64,000 bases of DNA from Phenylobacterium sp. Its GTDB lineage: Bacteria; Pseudomonadota; Alphaproteobacteria; Caulobacterales; Caulobacteraceae. The translations under genes were made by a program, and so were the position numbers. How positions within the stretch are numbered: position 1 is the first letter of the stretch; the number at the start of each line of letters is the position of its first letter. The stretch spans positions 1 through 64,000 of the forward strand of contig NZ_JAUYNW010000085.1 of the NCBI RefSeq assembly GCF_030698145.1, in the 5' to 3' direction. Below are positions 25,536 to 34,331 of this stretch, piece after piece. Under the pieces are notes generated by a model. That model was not told the origin of the DNA and ran no database searches. It saw only the letters and a list, made by a program, of their open reading frames with translations.

Positions 25536-25842
25536 CGGGGCTGTGGCGCGACGCGTCTTCCTGATCGAAGCCCGCACAGGTCATGAAGGCCTCCTGCGAG
25601 TGCTGGGACGGCTGGCTGTGTGCGGCGTGCCCTTGATCGCACTGGAAGCCCGCGCCCGCGGCGATCTGGTCAACATTCGGGTCGAGGTGGGCGAGCTCGG
25701 GGCTGACAAGGCCGAAGCGGCGGTCGCGCGTTTAAGTTCCATCCCCGGCGTGGACATGGTCGGGCTGATCTGGCGGCCAGCGCCGTGCGAGCGCGCGACG
25801 CCGACTATGGAGCCGTCGAGGCGTCTGCTGGTGTCAGGCTGA
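25516..25842 (+). CDS. small ACT-domain protein, IlvM/IlvN-like
   Basis: This 108-residue protein fits the ACT fold order: strand RRVFLIEA, helix EGLLRVLGRLAVCG, strand PLIALEAR, strand VNIRVEVG, helix KAEAAVARLSSIPG, strand VDMVGLIW. This layout resembles the small regulatory subunits of acetolactate synthase (IlvM, IlvN), but no catalytic subunit is adjacent. It might bind an amino acid and regulate a partner encoded elsewhere. The start could be the ATG at 25516 or a nearby GTG. The last 38 bp overlap the opposing membrane-protein gene. Confidence 0.7.
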   Translation: MVTHVADGAVARRVFLIEARTGHEGLLRVLGRLAVCGVPLIALEARARGDLVNIRVEVGELGADKAEAAVARLSSIPGVDMVGLIWRPAPCERATPTMEPSRRLLVSG

Positions 25843-26530
25843 TCCTGGCGATATCGCGTTCGCCCAGTTCAGCCAGGCGACCCAGGAAGGTGCGGAGGAA
25901 GATCGCGACGGCGATCATCTCTCCGGTCTCCTCCCCGGTGACCAGGGCCAGCATCTTTGGAAGCGATTGCGAGGTTCCCACCGCCCGCTCAGCGTTCTGA
26001 ACCATCTCGAGCCCGACCGCCGAGAAGACATAGATCAACCCCCCGCTGGCCAGACCCAGGCGCACAAGCGGCTTCTGACGCAGCCAGAATCGAAAGAGCC
26101 AGACGCCAAGCGTCAAGGCGACGAGCGCATAGGGGAAGACCCCGATACTGCTGAACATTCCGGCGGTGCGGTCTCCAAAGCTGTTCAGTTTCTCGTGGAC
26201 CTGCGCGGCTTCATCGAGGGTCATGAAGCTGAATAGGGCGGCGAAGACCATCCAGGCGCGGGACTCGTCGGCGGCGAGGTTGGGGGTAGTCGCCAGGCGC
26301 CAGGCGACGAGAGCTGTCGCCAGCAAGGCGAGAGTCGCGCAGAAGGTCGGGAGATTGGACTCAAAAGCCATTCGGAAGAATTGGCTCGGCTCTCCGGCCC
26401 CGTCCGCCAGCGCCGTCACGACATTCGCGACGGCGAGCGCGAGTATGAGCAGCAGGTGCCAAGCGAACAGACGTCGGGCGGAAATGGTCCAGAGCAATCG
26501 CGTCATCGTCCACAATCTTGGCGAGAGCAT
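25805..26530 (-). CDS. polytopic membrane protein of unknown function
   Basis: This 241-residue protein has about six predicted spans. Acidic and histidine residues sit at the edges of hydrophobic segments: FSFMTLDEAAQVHEKL and LVTGEETGEMIAVAIFLRTF. A recurring DE-x5-HE and EE-x2-EM arrangement is seen in several uncharacterised bacterial membrane proteins and could bind metal, but I know no proven function. The start may be the ATG at 26530 or the one nine codons later. Its end overlaps the convergent ACT gene by 38 bp. Confidence 0.7.
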   Translation of the reverse strand: MLSPRLWTMTRLLWTISARRLFAWHLLLILALAVANVVTALADGAGEPSQFFRMAFESNLPTFCATLALLATALVAWRLATTPNLAADESRAWMVFAALFSFMTLDEAAQVHEKLNSFGDRTAGMFSSIGVFPYALVALTLGVWLFRFWLRQKPLVRLGLASGGLIYVFSAVGLEMVQNAERAVGTSQSLPKMLALVTGEETGEMIAVAIFLRTFLGRLAELGERDIARISLTPADASTAP

Positions 26531-26548
26531 CGCATTGAAGCCGAAGCG

Positions 26549-26569
26549 TCACAATAGGGTCACATAGGG
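26549..26569. repeat. short direct repeat upstream of the membrane-protein gene
   Basis: TCACAATAGGG is followed at once by TCACATAGGG. It lies 19-39 bp upstream of the minus-strand start at 26530, where a regulator or the promoter could sit. The rest of the 221-bp gap to the GGDEF-EAL gene shows nothing I recognise. Confidence 0.5.
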
Positions 26570-26751
26570 CGTCAGTCGCTTCGCCGACGGCGCGATATCG
26601 TCCATCGCTGCGCGAGCGTCGAAGGCGCGGGAGCTCTGCGCGTCGCTTCAGGTCGGCGGGCGGCGGCCTGGAATCGCCCAGGTAAGCGTAGGATTTTCTT
26701 TACGGAAGAGATGGCAATTGGCTTTGACCGTCATGGCGAGGCTTCGTTTCC

Positions 26752-29145
26752 GTGCTCAAGACTATTACCTGTCTAGTGACAGAACATGATCTCCGACTGG
26801 TCCTCGTCGCGGGGTTGGTTTGCTTCGGCGGCTGCTTTACGACCTTCCGTCTCTACTCTCGGATGCGAAATACATCTACGCACGGAGTGCGAGCGGCTTG
26901 GATTCTACTGACCGGCCTGGTGGCCGGCTGCTCGGTCTGGGCCACCCATTTCATCGCCATGCTCGCCTATTCGACCGGCCTCAAGGCAGGCTTCATGCCG
27001 CTTGGGACGCTCGCCTCGCTGCTGATCGCGGGGATCTTCATGGCCCTCGCCTTCGGCGCGGCCGCCTCGGCCCGCGGTGTCGGGGGCAAGGTGGCCGGCG
27101 GGGTGCTGGCGGCCCAGGGCGTGGGCGCCAGGCACTATGTCGGCATGTCGGCCTATGTGACCCAGGGGACCCTGAGCTGGGACCTGGGCCTGGTGGCGGT
27201 CTCCATGGCGCTGGGAACCCTCGGCGGGGTCGGCGCCCTGTTCGCTGCGGGCCAGGCGCGGACCCTGCCCCGGCAACTGTTGGGCGGCCTGGTCCTCACG
27301 CTGGGCATATGCGGCCTGCACTTCACGGGAATGGGCGCCATCACGGTGCTCCCCGACGCCGGGATCGAGGTTCCGCCGCAGCTGTTGTCGTCGGTGATGA
27401 TGACCCTGGCCGTCGCCCTGATCGTCAGCCTGATCATCCTGGGCGGCCTGGGCGCCGTCCTGATCGAGGGCGGGGCCAACGAGCAGGCGCTGACGCGCAC
27501 CCGCCGGCTGGCCGACGCGGCCTATGAGGGCATTGTGGTGACCCGCGCCGGCTGCATACAGGACGCCAACGCGGCCTTCTGCGCCCTGGCCTGCGCCGAG
27601 GTCGGCGACCTCATCGGCCTGCATCTCACGATCGACATGCTGACCTTCGACGACGCCGGCGGCGGCGCGGTCGACGCGCGCCGGGAGGGTCGGTTGCGGC
27701 CCCGCGACGGCGGCGTCGAGGTGCCCGTCGAGGCTTTCGCGCGCGTGCTGGAGGCGGGGGGCGATCAGAGCGACCTGATGGTCCTGGCGATCCGCGACCT
27801 GCGCGAGCGCCGCTCGGCCGAGGAGAAGATCCGCTACCTCGCCGAACATGATGGCCTCACGGGCCTCGCCAACCGCAACGTGATGCAGGCCCGGCTCAGC
27901 CAGGCCCTGGAGCAGGCGGCGACCTCGGGCGAGCGCCTGGCCGTGATCTGCGTCGACCTGGATCACTTCAAGGAGGCCAACGACCTGCACGGCCACCTGG
28001 CCGGCGACGTCATCCTGCGAGAGACCGCCAAGCGCCTGCAGCTGTCGGTGGAGGCCCCGTCCTTCGCCGCGCGCCTGGGCGGAGACGAATTCGTGATCGT
28101 CCAGATCGGCGGCGACCAGCCGGCGGCCGCCGCTGAACTCTCGGCCACGCTGCAGGAGGTCCTCGCCCAGCCCGTGGCCTATGAGAGCCATGACCTGCCA
28201 GTGGGCGCGAGCCTGGGGGTCAGCCTCTACCCCGACGACGGTGAGACCGGCGAAGCGCTGCTGGCCAACGCCGACATGGCCCTTTATCGCGCCAAGGACG
28301 ACGGCCGCGGGGGGTATCGGTTCTTCAAGCGCGAGATGGACCAGACCATCCGCGAGCGCCGCGCCGTGGCGCGCGAACTGCGCACCGCCATCGCCGCCGA
28401 CGAGCTCTTCCTGCACTACCAGCCGTTGGCGCGCGCGGAAGACGGCGAGGTTTGCGGCTTCGAAGCCTTGGTCCGCTGGCGCCATCCGGTCCGCGGCGTG
28501 GTCGCGCCGCTCGATTTCATTCCCATCGCCGAGGAAAGCGGACTGATCCTGCCGATCGGTGAATGGGTGCTCCGCCGCGCCTGCGCGGACGCGGCCAACT
28601 GGGACAAGCCCCTGCGGATCGCGGTCAACCTTTCGCCCGTGCAGCTGCACCAGGCGAACCTGCCCAACCTGGTCCACGAGATCCTGCTGGAGACCGGCCT
28701 CTCGCCGCGCCGGCTGGAGCTGGAGATCACCGAGACCGCGCTCTTCAAGGACTTCCAGCGGGCGCTGGACAATCTGCGCCGGCTCAAGGCCCTCGGCGTG
28801 CGGATCGCCATGGACGACTTCGGCACCGGCTTCTCATCGCTCTCGACCCTGCAGTCATTCCCCTTCGACAAGATCAAGATCGACAAGAGCTTCGTCGAGA
28901 ACATCCATCGCGACGATCGCGCCACCGCCATCGTCCGCGCGGTGCTGGGCCTGGGCCGCAGCCTGGACATCCCGGTCACCGCCGAGGGTGTCGAGACCTC
29001 CGAGCAACTGGCGTTCCTGCGCGAGGAGGCCTGCGCCGAGGTGCAGGGCTACGCCATCGGCCGACCGGCTCTGCTGGAGACCCTGGGCGGCTGGACCGAT
29101 ACGACGCCCGTCGTCGACGAGCGCCGCGAGACCAACGCCGCTTAG
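26752..29145 (+). CDS. MHYT-GGDEF-EAL cyclic-di-GMP signalling protein
   Basis: This 797-residue inner-membrane protein makes and/or degrades cyclic di-GMP. The N-terminal MHYT sensor has about seven spans and three MHYT-like motifs (THFIAM, RHYVGM, LHFTGM), thought to bind a metal and sense gas or redox state. A PAS-like segment (about 250-350) follows. GGDEF is intact at 443-447, with no RxxD inhibitory site five residues before it. EAL is intact (EALVRW from 571), with TETALF, DDFGTGFSS and EGVET, so both activities are possible. Translation starts at GTG (26752). It is a single gene, sharing a TTAG stop with the lipoprotein gene. Confidence 0.93.
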   Translation: MLKTITCLVTEHDLRLVLVAGLVCFGGCFTTFRLYSRMRNTSTHGVRAAWILLTGLVAGCSVWATHFIAMLAYSTGLKAGFMPLGTLASLLIAGIFMALAFGAAASARGVGGKVAGGVLAAQGVGARHYVGMSAYVTQGTLSWDLGLVAVSMALGTLGGVGALFAAGQARTLPRQLLGGLVLTLGICGLHFTGMGAITVLPDAGIEVPPQLLSSVMMTLAVALIVSLIILGGLGAVLIEGGANEQALTRTRRLADAAYEGIVVTRAGCIQDANAAFCALACAEVGDLIGLHLTIDMLTFDDAGGGAVDARREGRLRPRDGGVEVPVEAFARVLEAGGDQSDLMVLAIRDLRERRSAEEKIRYLAEHDGLTGLANRNVMQARLSQALEQAATSGERLAVICVDLDHFKEANDLHGHLAGDVILRETAKRLQLSVEAPSFAARLGGDEFVIVQIGGDQPAAAAELSATLQEVLAQPVAYESHDLPVGASLGVSLYPDDGETGEALLANADMALYRAKDDGRGGYRFFKREMDQTIRERRAVARELRTAIAADELFLHYQPLARAEDGEVCGFEALVRWRHPVRGVVAPLDFIPIAEESGLILPIGEWVLRRACADAANWDKPLRIAVNLSPVQLHQANLPNLVHEILLETGLSPRRLELEITETALFKDFQRALDNLRRLKALGVRIAMDDFGTGFSSLSTLQSFPFDKIKIDKSFVENIHRDDRATAIVRAVLGLGRSLDIPVTAEGVETSEQLAFLREEACAEVQGYAIGRPALLETLGGWTDTTPVVDERRETNAA

Positions 29146-29729
29146 GCCTTGGGGACCGGTCGCATCACGCGCGGGCCGATATTCTCCATTACGGCGCGGG
29201 CGTCGAAGGCGCGCGGATCGTCCACGGGCTTGGCGCCCTTGCGCATGACGATCTCGGCGCTGGCCTCGAACTTCTCGACCGTGCGCACGTCCAGGCGGTC
29301 GGCCCAGAACGGGTCGCCCCAATAGGGGTCCCAGGTCCGCCAGCCGAAACCGCCGCCGTAATAGCGCCAGTAGGGCTGCCAGGCGCCGTAGCTCGGGCCA
29401 TACCAGGGCCGGTAGAACGGGTCGCGGTCGACATAGGTGCGGCGGTCTCGCTCGGTCTCGCGCTCGACGATCGAGAACCAGTCATAGCCCTGCTGGACCG
29501 TGAGCTCGGCGGCGCGGAACAGCAGGTAGGCCTCGACCGTGTCGCGGGAGGTCAGGCTGTTGCCGGCGAAGGTGACCTTGAAGCGGTCGGCCTCCAGCCG
29601 ATGTTCCGAGAAGCCGCCCGAGATGGACTGGCCCGGAATGTTGGGTTGATAGGGGGTGGCGGTGGCGCACGCGGAGACCAGGCCCGCCAGGGCCAGGCTT
29701 GCGGCGATGGAGGCGAACCTGCGTGTCAT
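29142..29729 (-). CDS. CC0125/CC1285-family lipoprotein
   Basis: This 195-residue lipoprotein has a signal peptide with lipobox LVSAC (lipidated Cys21). The conserved body begins YQPNIPGQSISGGFSEHRLEADRF and continues VTFAGNSLTSRDTVEAYLLFRAAELT, the signature of CC0125/CC1285 proteins of Caulobacterales. An aromatic, Tyr/Trp/Pro-rich insert (about 105-145) precedes the C-terminal strand ASAEIVMRKG. Function is unknown; an outer-membrane or periplasmic location is expected. Confidence 0.9.
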   Translation of the reverse strand: MTRRFASIAASLALAGLVSACATATPYQPNIPGQSISGGFSEHRLEADRFKVTFAGNSLTSRDTVEAYLLFRAAELTVQQGYDWFSIVERETERDRRTYVDRDPFYRPWYGPSYGAWQPYWRYYGGGFGWRTWDPYWGDPFWADRLDVRTVEKFEASAEIVMRKGAKPVDDPRAFDARAVMENIGPRVMRPVPKA

Positions 29730-29813
29730 CGTTGTCGAACCTGAAAGCGTCCCTTGCGGGGATTAGTAAGGAAACACATGGGCTTAATTGTGGTTGCGCT
29801 TGGGTGCCGGCGA

Positions 29814-30446
29814 CTATCTCGCCTTGCCCGCCATCAGGACGGCGGCGGTGAGAAGAAGCAAGCCCACCACGAAGGAAAATCCTCGTCGGAAGCGCGGCTC
29901 GCTCATCTGCATGGCCAGGGCCGCGCCGCCCAGGCCGTAGGCGCTCATGGCCAGCACGTCCATGCCGATGGTGGCTACGGCGAAGGCGGCGAGCTGGGCG
30001 GGGAGGGGCCGTTGGGGATCGAGGAACGGCGGCAGGACCGCCGTGAAGAACAGCACGGCCTTCGGATTGGTGATCTGCACGGTGAAACCATCGAGTAGGG
30101 CCGACTTGCCCTGCTTGAACGCCCCATGCTCCGGCTCGGCGTCGGACTTGAAGGCGCCCCGCAGCGCCTTGATCCCGAGCCAGGCGATATAGGCCGCGCC
30201 CGCATAGGCCAGCAGCAGGAAGACCTGCGGGAAGGCCAGGATCAAGGCGCCGAGGCCGAGCGCGGCGGCGGCGAACCAGACCAGGGTGGCCGAATTCATG
30301 CCCACGACGCCGGTCAGGGCCGCGGCGGGGCCCTTCTGCGCCCCGGTGGCGATGGCGAACAGGTTGGCCGGGCCGGGCGTGACCGCCATGACGGCCATCA
30401 CGCCCAGGAAGGTGGCGTAGCGCGCGGGATCGACGGGAAGGTCCAT
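29814..30446 (-). CDS. LysE/RhtB-family amino-acid exporter
   Basis: This 210-residue inner-membrane protein has about six spans. The family signature AVTPGPANLFAIATGAQKGPAAALTGVVGM lies in the first third, and FTVQITNPKAVLFFTAVLPPF in the middle. It exports amino acids or related metabolites; the substrate is not predictable. It is divergent from the TauE-like gene (115-bp gap). Confidence 0.92.
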   Translation of the reverse strand: MDLPVDPARYATFLGVMAVMAVTPGPANLFAIATGAQKGPAAALTGVVGMNSATLVWFAAAALGLGALILAFPQVFLLLAYAGAAYIAWLGIKALRGAFKSDAEPEHGAFKQGKSALLDGFTVQITNPKAVLFFTAVLPPFLDPQRPLPAQLAAFAVATIGMDVLAMSAYGLGGAALAMQMSEPRFRRGFSFVVGLLLLTAAVLMAGKAR

Positions 30447-30561
30447 GGGTGCGTCGCGATCTTTTGGGGGGAGAGATTCAGGGATGCTGGCGCCGCCCTC
30501 AGGTAATCCCCATTGCCCGGGTTCGGAAGACCTGCGACCTCCCAGTTCGAACGGGGGGACG

Positions 30562-31332
30562 ATGGGTCCGGAATTCTGGTTGTTCGCCGCGGTCGGCTTC
30601 GCGGCTCAGCTCGTCGACGGCGCCCTGGGCATGGCCTATGGCGTGGTCTCGACCACCGTCCTGCTGGCCAATGGCGTGCCGCCCGCGGCGGCCTCGGCCA
30701 GTGTGCACGCAGCCAAGGTGTTCACTGGCGCGGCCTCGGCCGTCTCGCACATCGCTCACCGCAACGTCGACTGGCGGCTGCTGCTGTTGTTGTCCCTGGG
30801 CGGCGTCCTGGGCGGGATCGTCGGCACCTTCGTCCTCACCTCGGTCGATGGCGAGATGATCAAACCCTATGTGGTCGGTTGGCTGGGCCTGATGGGGATC
30901 GTCATCCTCTACCGCGCCTATAAGGGGTCGCGGCCCAAGGCGTTCTCCTGGAAGTCGCCATTTCCGCTCGGCCTGGTCGGCGGGTTCTTCGACGCCGTGG
31001 GCGGCGGGGGGTGGGGGCCGGTGGTCACCTCGACCCTGCTGGGGAGCGGCGCTGAGCCGCGCAAGGCCATCGGCACCACCAACGCCGCGGAGGCCTTCGT
31101 CGCCGCGGCGATCTCGGCGACCTTCCTGGCGGCCCTGGTCAGCGGCCACTGGGATTCCGGCGGCCTGAAACAGTACCTGTGGTCGGTGCTGGGCTTGATC
31201 GGCGGCGGGATCATCGCCGCGCCCATCGCCGGCTGGATGGTCAAGATCCTGCCGCTGCGGGCCCTGACCTGGATCGTCGGCCTGCTGGTGACCGGCCTGG
31301 CGATCTGGCAGGGCGTCGTCCTGCTGCTTTAG
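30562..31332 (+). CDS. TauE/SafE-family anion exporter
   Basis: This 256-residue inner-membrane protein with about eight spans belongs to a family that moves sulfite or organosulfonates. The two half-repeats show GALGMAYGVVSTTVLLANGVPPAAASASVH and GGGGWGPVVTSTLLGSGAEPRKAIGTTNAAE. The ATG at 30562 follows a GGGGGG run and gives a hydrophobic start; the track start at 30445 adds 39 non-membrane residues. Confidence 0.92.
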   Translation: MGPEFWLFAAVGFAAQLVDGALGMAYGVVSTTVLLANGVPPAAASASVHAAKVFTGAASAVSHIAHRNVDWRLLLLLSLGGVLGGIVGTFVLTSVDGEMIKPYVVGWLGLMGIVILYRAYKGSRPKAFSWKSPFPLGLVGGFFDAVGGGGWGPVVTSTLLGSGAEPRKAIGTTNAAEAFVAAAISATFLAALVSGHWDSGGLKQYLWSVLGLIGGGIIAAPIAGWMVKILPLRALTWIVGLLVTGLAIWQGVVLLL

Positions 31333-31411
31333 CCGACGCCCGCGATGCTGCGCGGCGACGCGGTCGCCGTGGCGCTTGTGGTCCGCCACCGTCCTGAATT
31401 GAGACGCGACC

Positions 31412-31816
31412 CTAGGCGCCGACCACGGCGATCGACCAGATGATCCGTCCCAGAGCGCCGAACAGCAGGATGGCGGTGGCGGCCATCTGGATCATGAAGC
31501 CGGCCTCGCGCTTGCCTGGGTCGACGTAGTAGCCCAGCGCATAGATGATCCGCCCCACGATCCACAGCACGCCCAGTCCGGCGGCGACCAGGTCGTTCCA
31601 ATAGATGGCGAACAGCCAGAGGCTCGCCAGGAAGATCGGCAGCCACTCGAGCGTGTTGTAGTGGACCCGAATGGCGCGCTCGAGCACGGGATCTCCGGTC
31701 ATGGCCGGGGCGGCGATCCCGGTCTTGCTGCGCGCCTGGCCGACGCGGATCGCCATCCAGAAATAGGTGAGAAGCGCGGCGATGGTGACGAGCGCCACAT
31801 AGCTGTGCGGTTGCAT
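31412..31816 (-). CDS. MAPEG-family membrane protein
   Basis: This 134-residue protein with four spans has the MAPEG pattern RVGQARSKTG, ERAIRVHYNTLEWLPIFLASLWL and GRIIYALGYYVDPGKREAGF. Family members are membrane glutathione transferases or related. The ATG at 31816 has GGGGAA five bases upstream and is preferred to the track start four codons earlier. Confidence 0.9.
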   Translation of the reverse strand: MQPHSYVALVTIAALLTYFWMAIRVGQARSKTGIAAPAMTGDPVLERAIRVHYNTLEWLPIFLASLWLFAIYWNDLVAAGLGVLWIVGRIIYALGYYVDPGKREAGFMIQMAATAILLFGALGRIIWSIAVVGA

Positions 31817-31950
31817 GGAGTTCCCCAATGACGATCGGCGGTCGTTCCGCCGTTACGGCGCAGCTTGGCATGGCGGAAGGCCGGGAGGGAACAAATCCGC
31901 CAGGTCCAGGCGTTCTTAGGGTCGGTCCACGGAAGGTTGGGAGACCCGCC

Positions 31951-32153
31951 ATGCAGGTCGAGTCCGAAGCTATCTCCGACATCCGCTACGACGAAGAGCG
32001 CGCGAAGCTGTTCGTCACGTTCCACGACGGGGACGCCTACGTCTATGTGGGCGTGCCCGGCGAGGTGCACCGCAGCTTCGTCGACGCCGACTCGAAAGGC
32101 CGGTACTTCGCCTTCGAGATCCGCGACCAGTACCCCTACAACAAATTGACGGC

Positions 32154-32157
<4 letters not shown>
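31951..32157 (+). CDS. KTSC-domain protein
   Basis: This 68-residue protein consists almost wholly of a KTSC domain: [44 protein letters not shown] and [10 protein letters not shown]. The domain is found alone or with nucleases; its role is unknown. The ATG at 31951 follows GGTTGGGAG, and the track start is 41 codons upstream. It shares a TTAG stop with argG. Confidence 0.88.
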
Positions 32158-33392
<1,235 letters not shown>

Positions 33393-33452
33393 GGGCGGCA
33401 CCTTAGGCCAAGATCAAAACAATTGGGTTGCAAAGACACCAAGAATAAGCCC

Positions 33453-33475
33453 GATTGCGGCATCGGATGCCAATC
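33453..33475. promoter_or_regulatory. near-perfect palindrome between argG and the Lrp gene
   Basis: GATTG-C-GGCATC faces GATGCC-AATC, an inverted repeat of about ten bases per arm with one unpaired base. It lies 29 bp before the Lrp-family start and 61 bp from argG. Lrp-family regulators often bind such sites beside their own gene, so autoregulation and control of argG are plausible but unproven. Confidence 0.5.
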
Positions 33476-33503
33476 TGGCTAAAGAAAGAGGCGCTGGGCG
33501 CCA

Positions 33504-33965
33504 ATGAAACTCGACACGATCGACCGGCGCATCCTACGCGCGCTGCAGCGGGACGGCCGCATGCAGAATATCGAACTCGCCCGGGAGGTGGGCTTGTCGC
33601 CTTCGCCCTGCCTGCGCCGGGTGCGGCTGTTGGAAGAGGCCGGCGTGATCGAGCGCTATGTGGCGGTGCTGGATGGCGCGAAGCTCGGGGTCGGCCTGAC
33701 CGTGTTCGCGCGCGTCTGGTTCAAGACCCAGGACGCCGATGTCACCAACCAGTTCGCCGAGGCCGTCCGGAGGATGCCCGAGGTGATGGAGTGCTACCTG
33801 ACCACCGGCGAATGCGACGCCCTGCTGCGCATCGTCACCGCCGACCTGAACAGCTATTGGCGCTTCCAGGCCGACCACCTGACCCGCATCCCCAGCGTCC
33901 AGAGCGTCAAGACCGACGTTCCGATGGAGACGGTCAAGCGGAGCTTCGAGATTCCGCTTCCCTGA
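33504..33965 (+). CDS. Lrp/AsnC-family regulator
   Basis: This 153-residue regulator has an N-terminal helix-turn-helix (DRRILRALQRDGRMQNIELAREVGLSPSPCLRRVRLLEE) and a C-terminal RAM effector domain (TGECDALLRIVTADLNSYWRF). Members sense amino acids and oligomerise as octamers. The SPSPCLRRV recognition-helix start is close to Lrp itself. It is divergent from argG. Confidence 0.93.
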   Translation: MKLDTIDRRILRALQRDGRMQNIELAREVGLSPSPCLRRVRLLEEAGVIERYVAVLDGAKLGVGLTVFARVWFKTQDADVTNQFAEAVRRMPEVMECYLTTGECDALLRIVTADLNSYWRFQADHLTRIPSVQSVKTDVPMETVKRSFEIPLP

Positions 33966-33974
33966 CCGCCGGCC

Positions 33975-34331
33975 TCAGGGCTTGAGCGCGCCTTCGGCCT
34001 CGAGGGCGGCCAGGGCGCCCTTCAGCCACTGCAGGTGCATGAGCGCGATGACCGCCGCCAAGGTGGCGCGCAGGCCGAAGAAGATCACGTCGTAGCTGAT
34101 ATTGGTCACGCTCCGATGGCCCCACAGCAGGACCGCGCCGAAGGCGAAGGCGAGGCCGATCGGCAGGCCCAGGGCGAGGTCCCGCTTCAGCCGCAAGGCC
34201 TTGCGGGCGTCACCTTGCATGGGAACCCTGGTGTCGGCGTCCATGCGCCGCCAGGCGGTCAGGCTGATCGAGGCCATGATGGAGAGCGCCACGATCCACA
34301 GGATGTCGGCGGCGATGGAAAGCAGCGTCAT
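33975..34331 (-). CDS. small membrane protein downstream of kup
   Basis: This 118-residue protein has about three hydrophobic spans (residues 4-25, 51-70, 80-102). I recognise no family. Its ATG directly follows the Kup stop (TAGATG), so the two are co-transcribed and probably translationally coupled. A role with potassium uptake is only inferred from position. Confidence 0.7.
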   Translation of the reverse strand: MTLLSIAADILWIVALSIMASISLTAWRRMDADTRVPMQGDARKALRLKRDLALGLPIGLAFAFGAVLLWGHRSVTNISYDVIFFGLRATLAAVIALMHLQWLKGALAALEAEGALKP

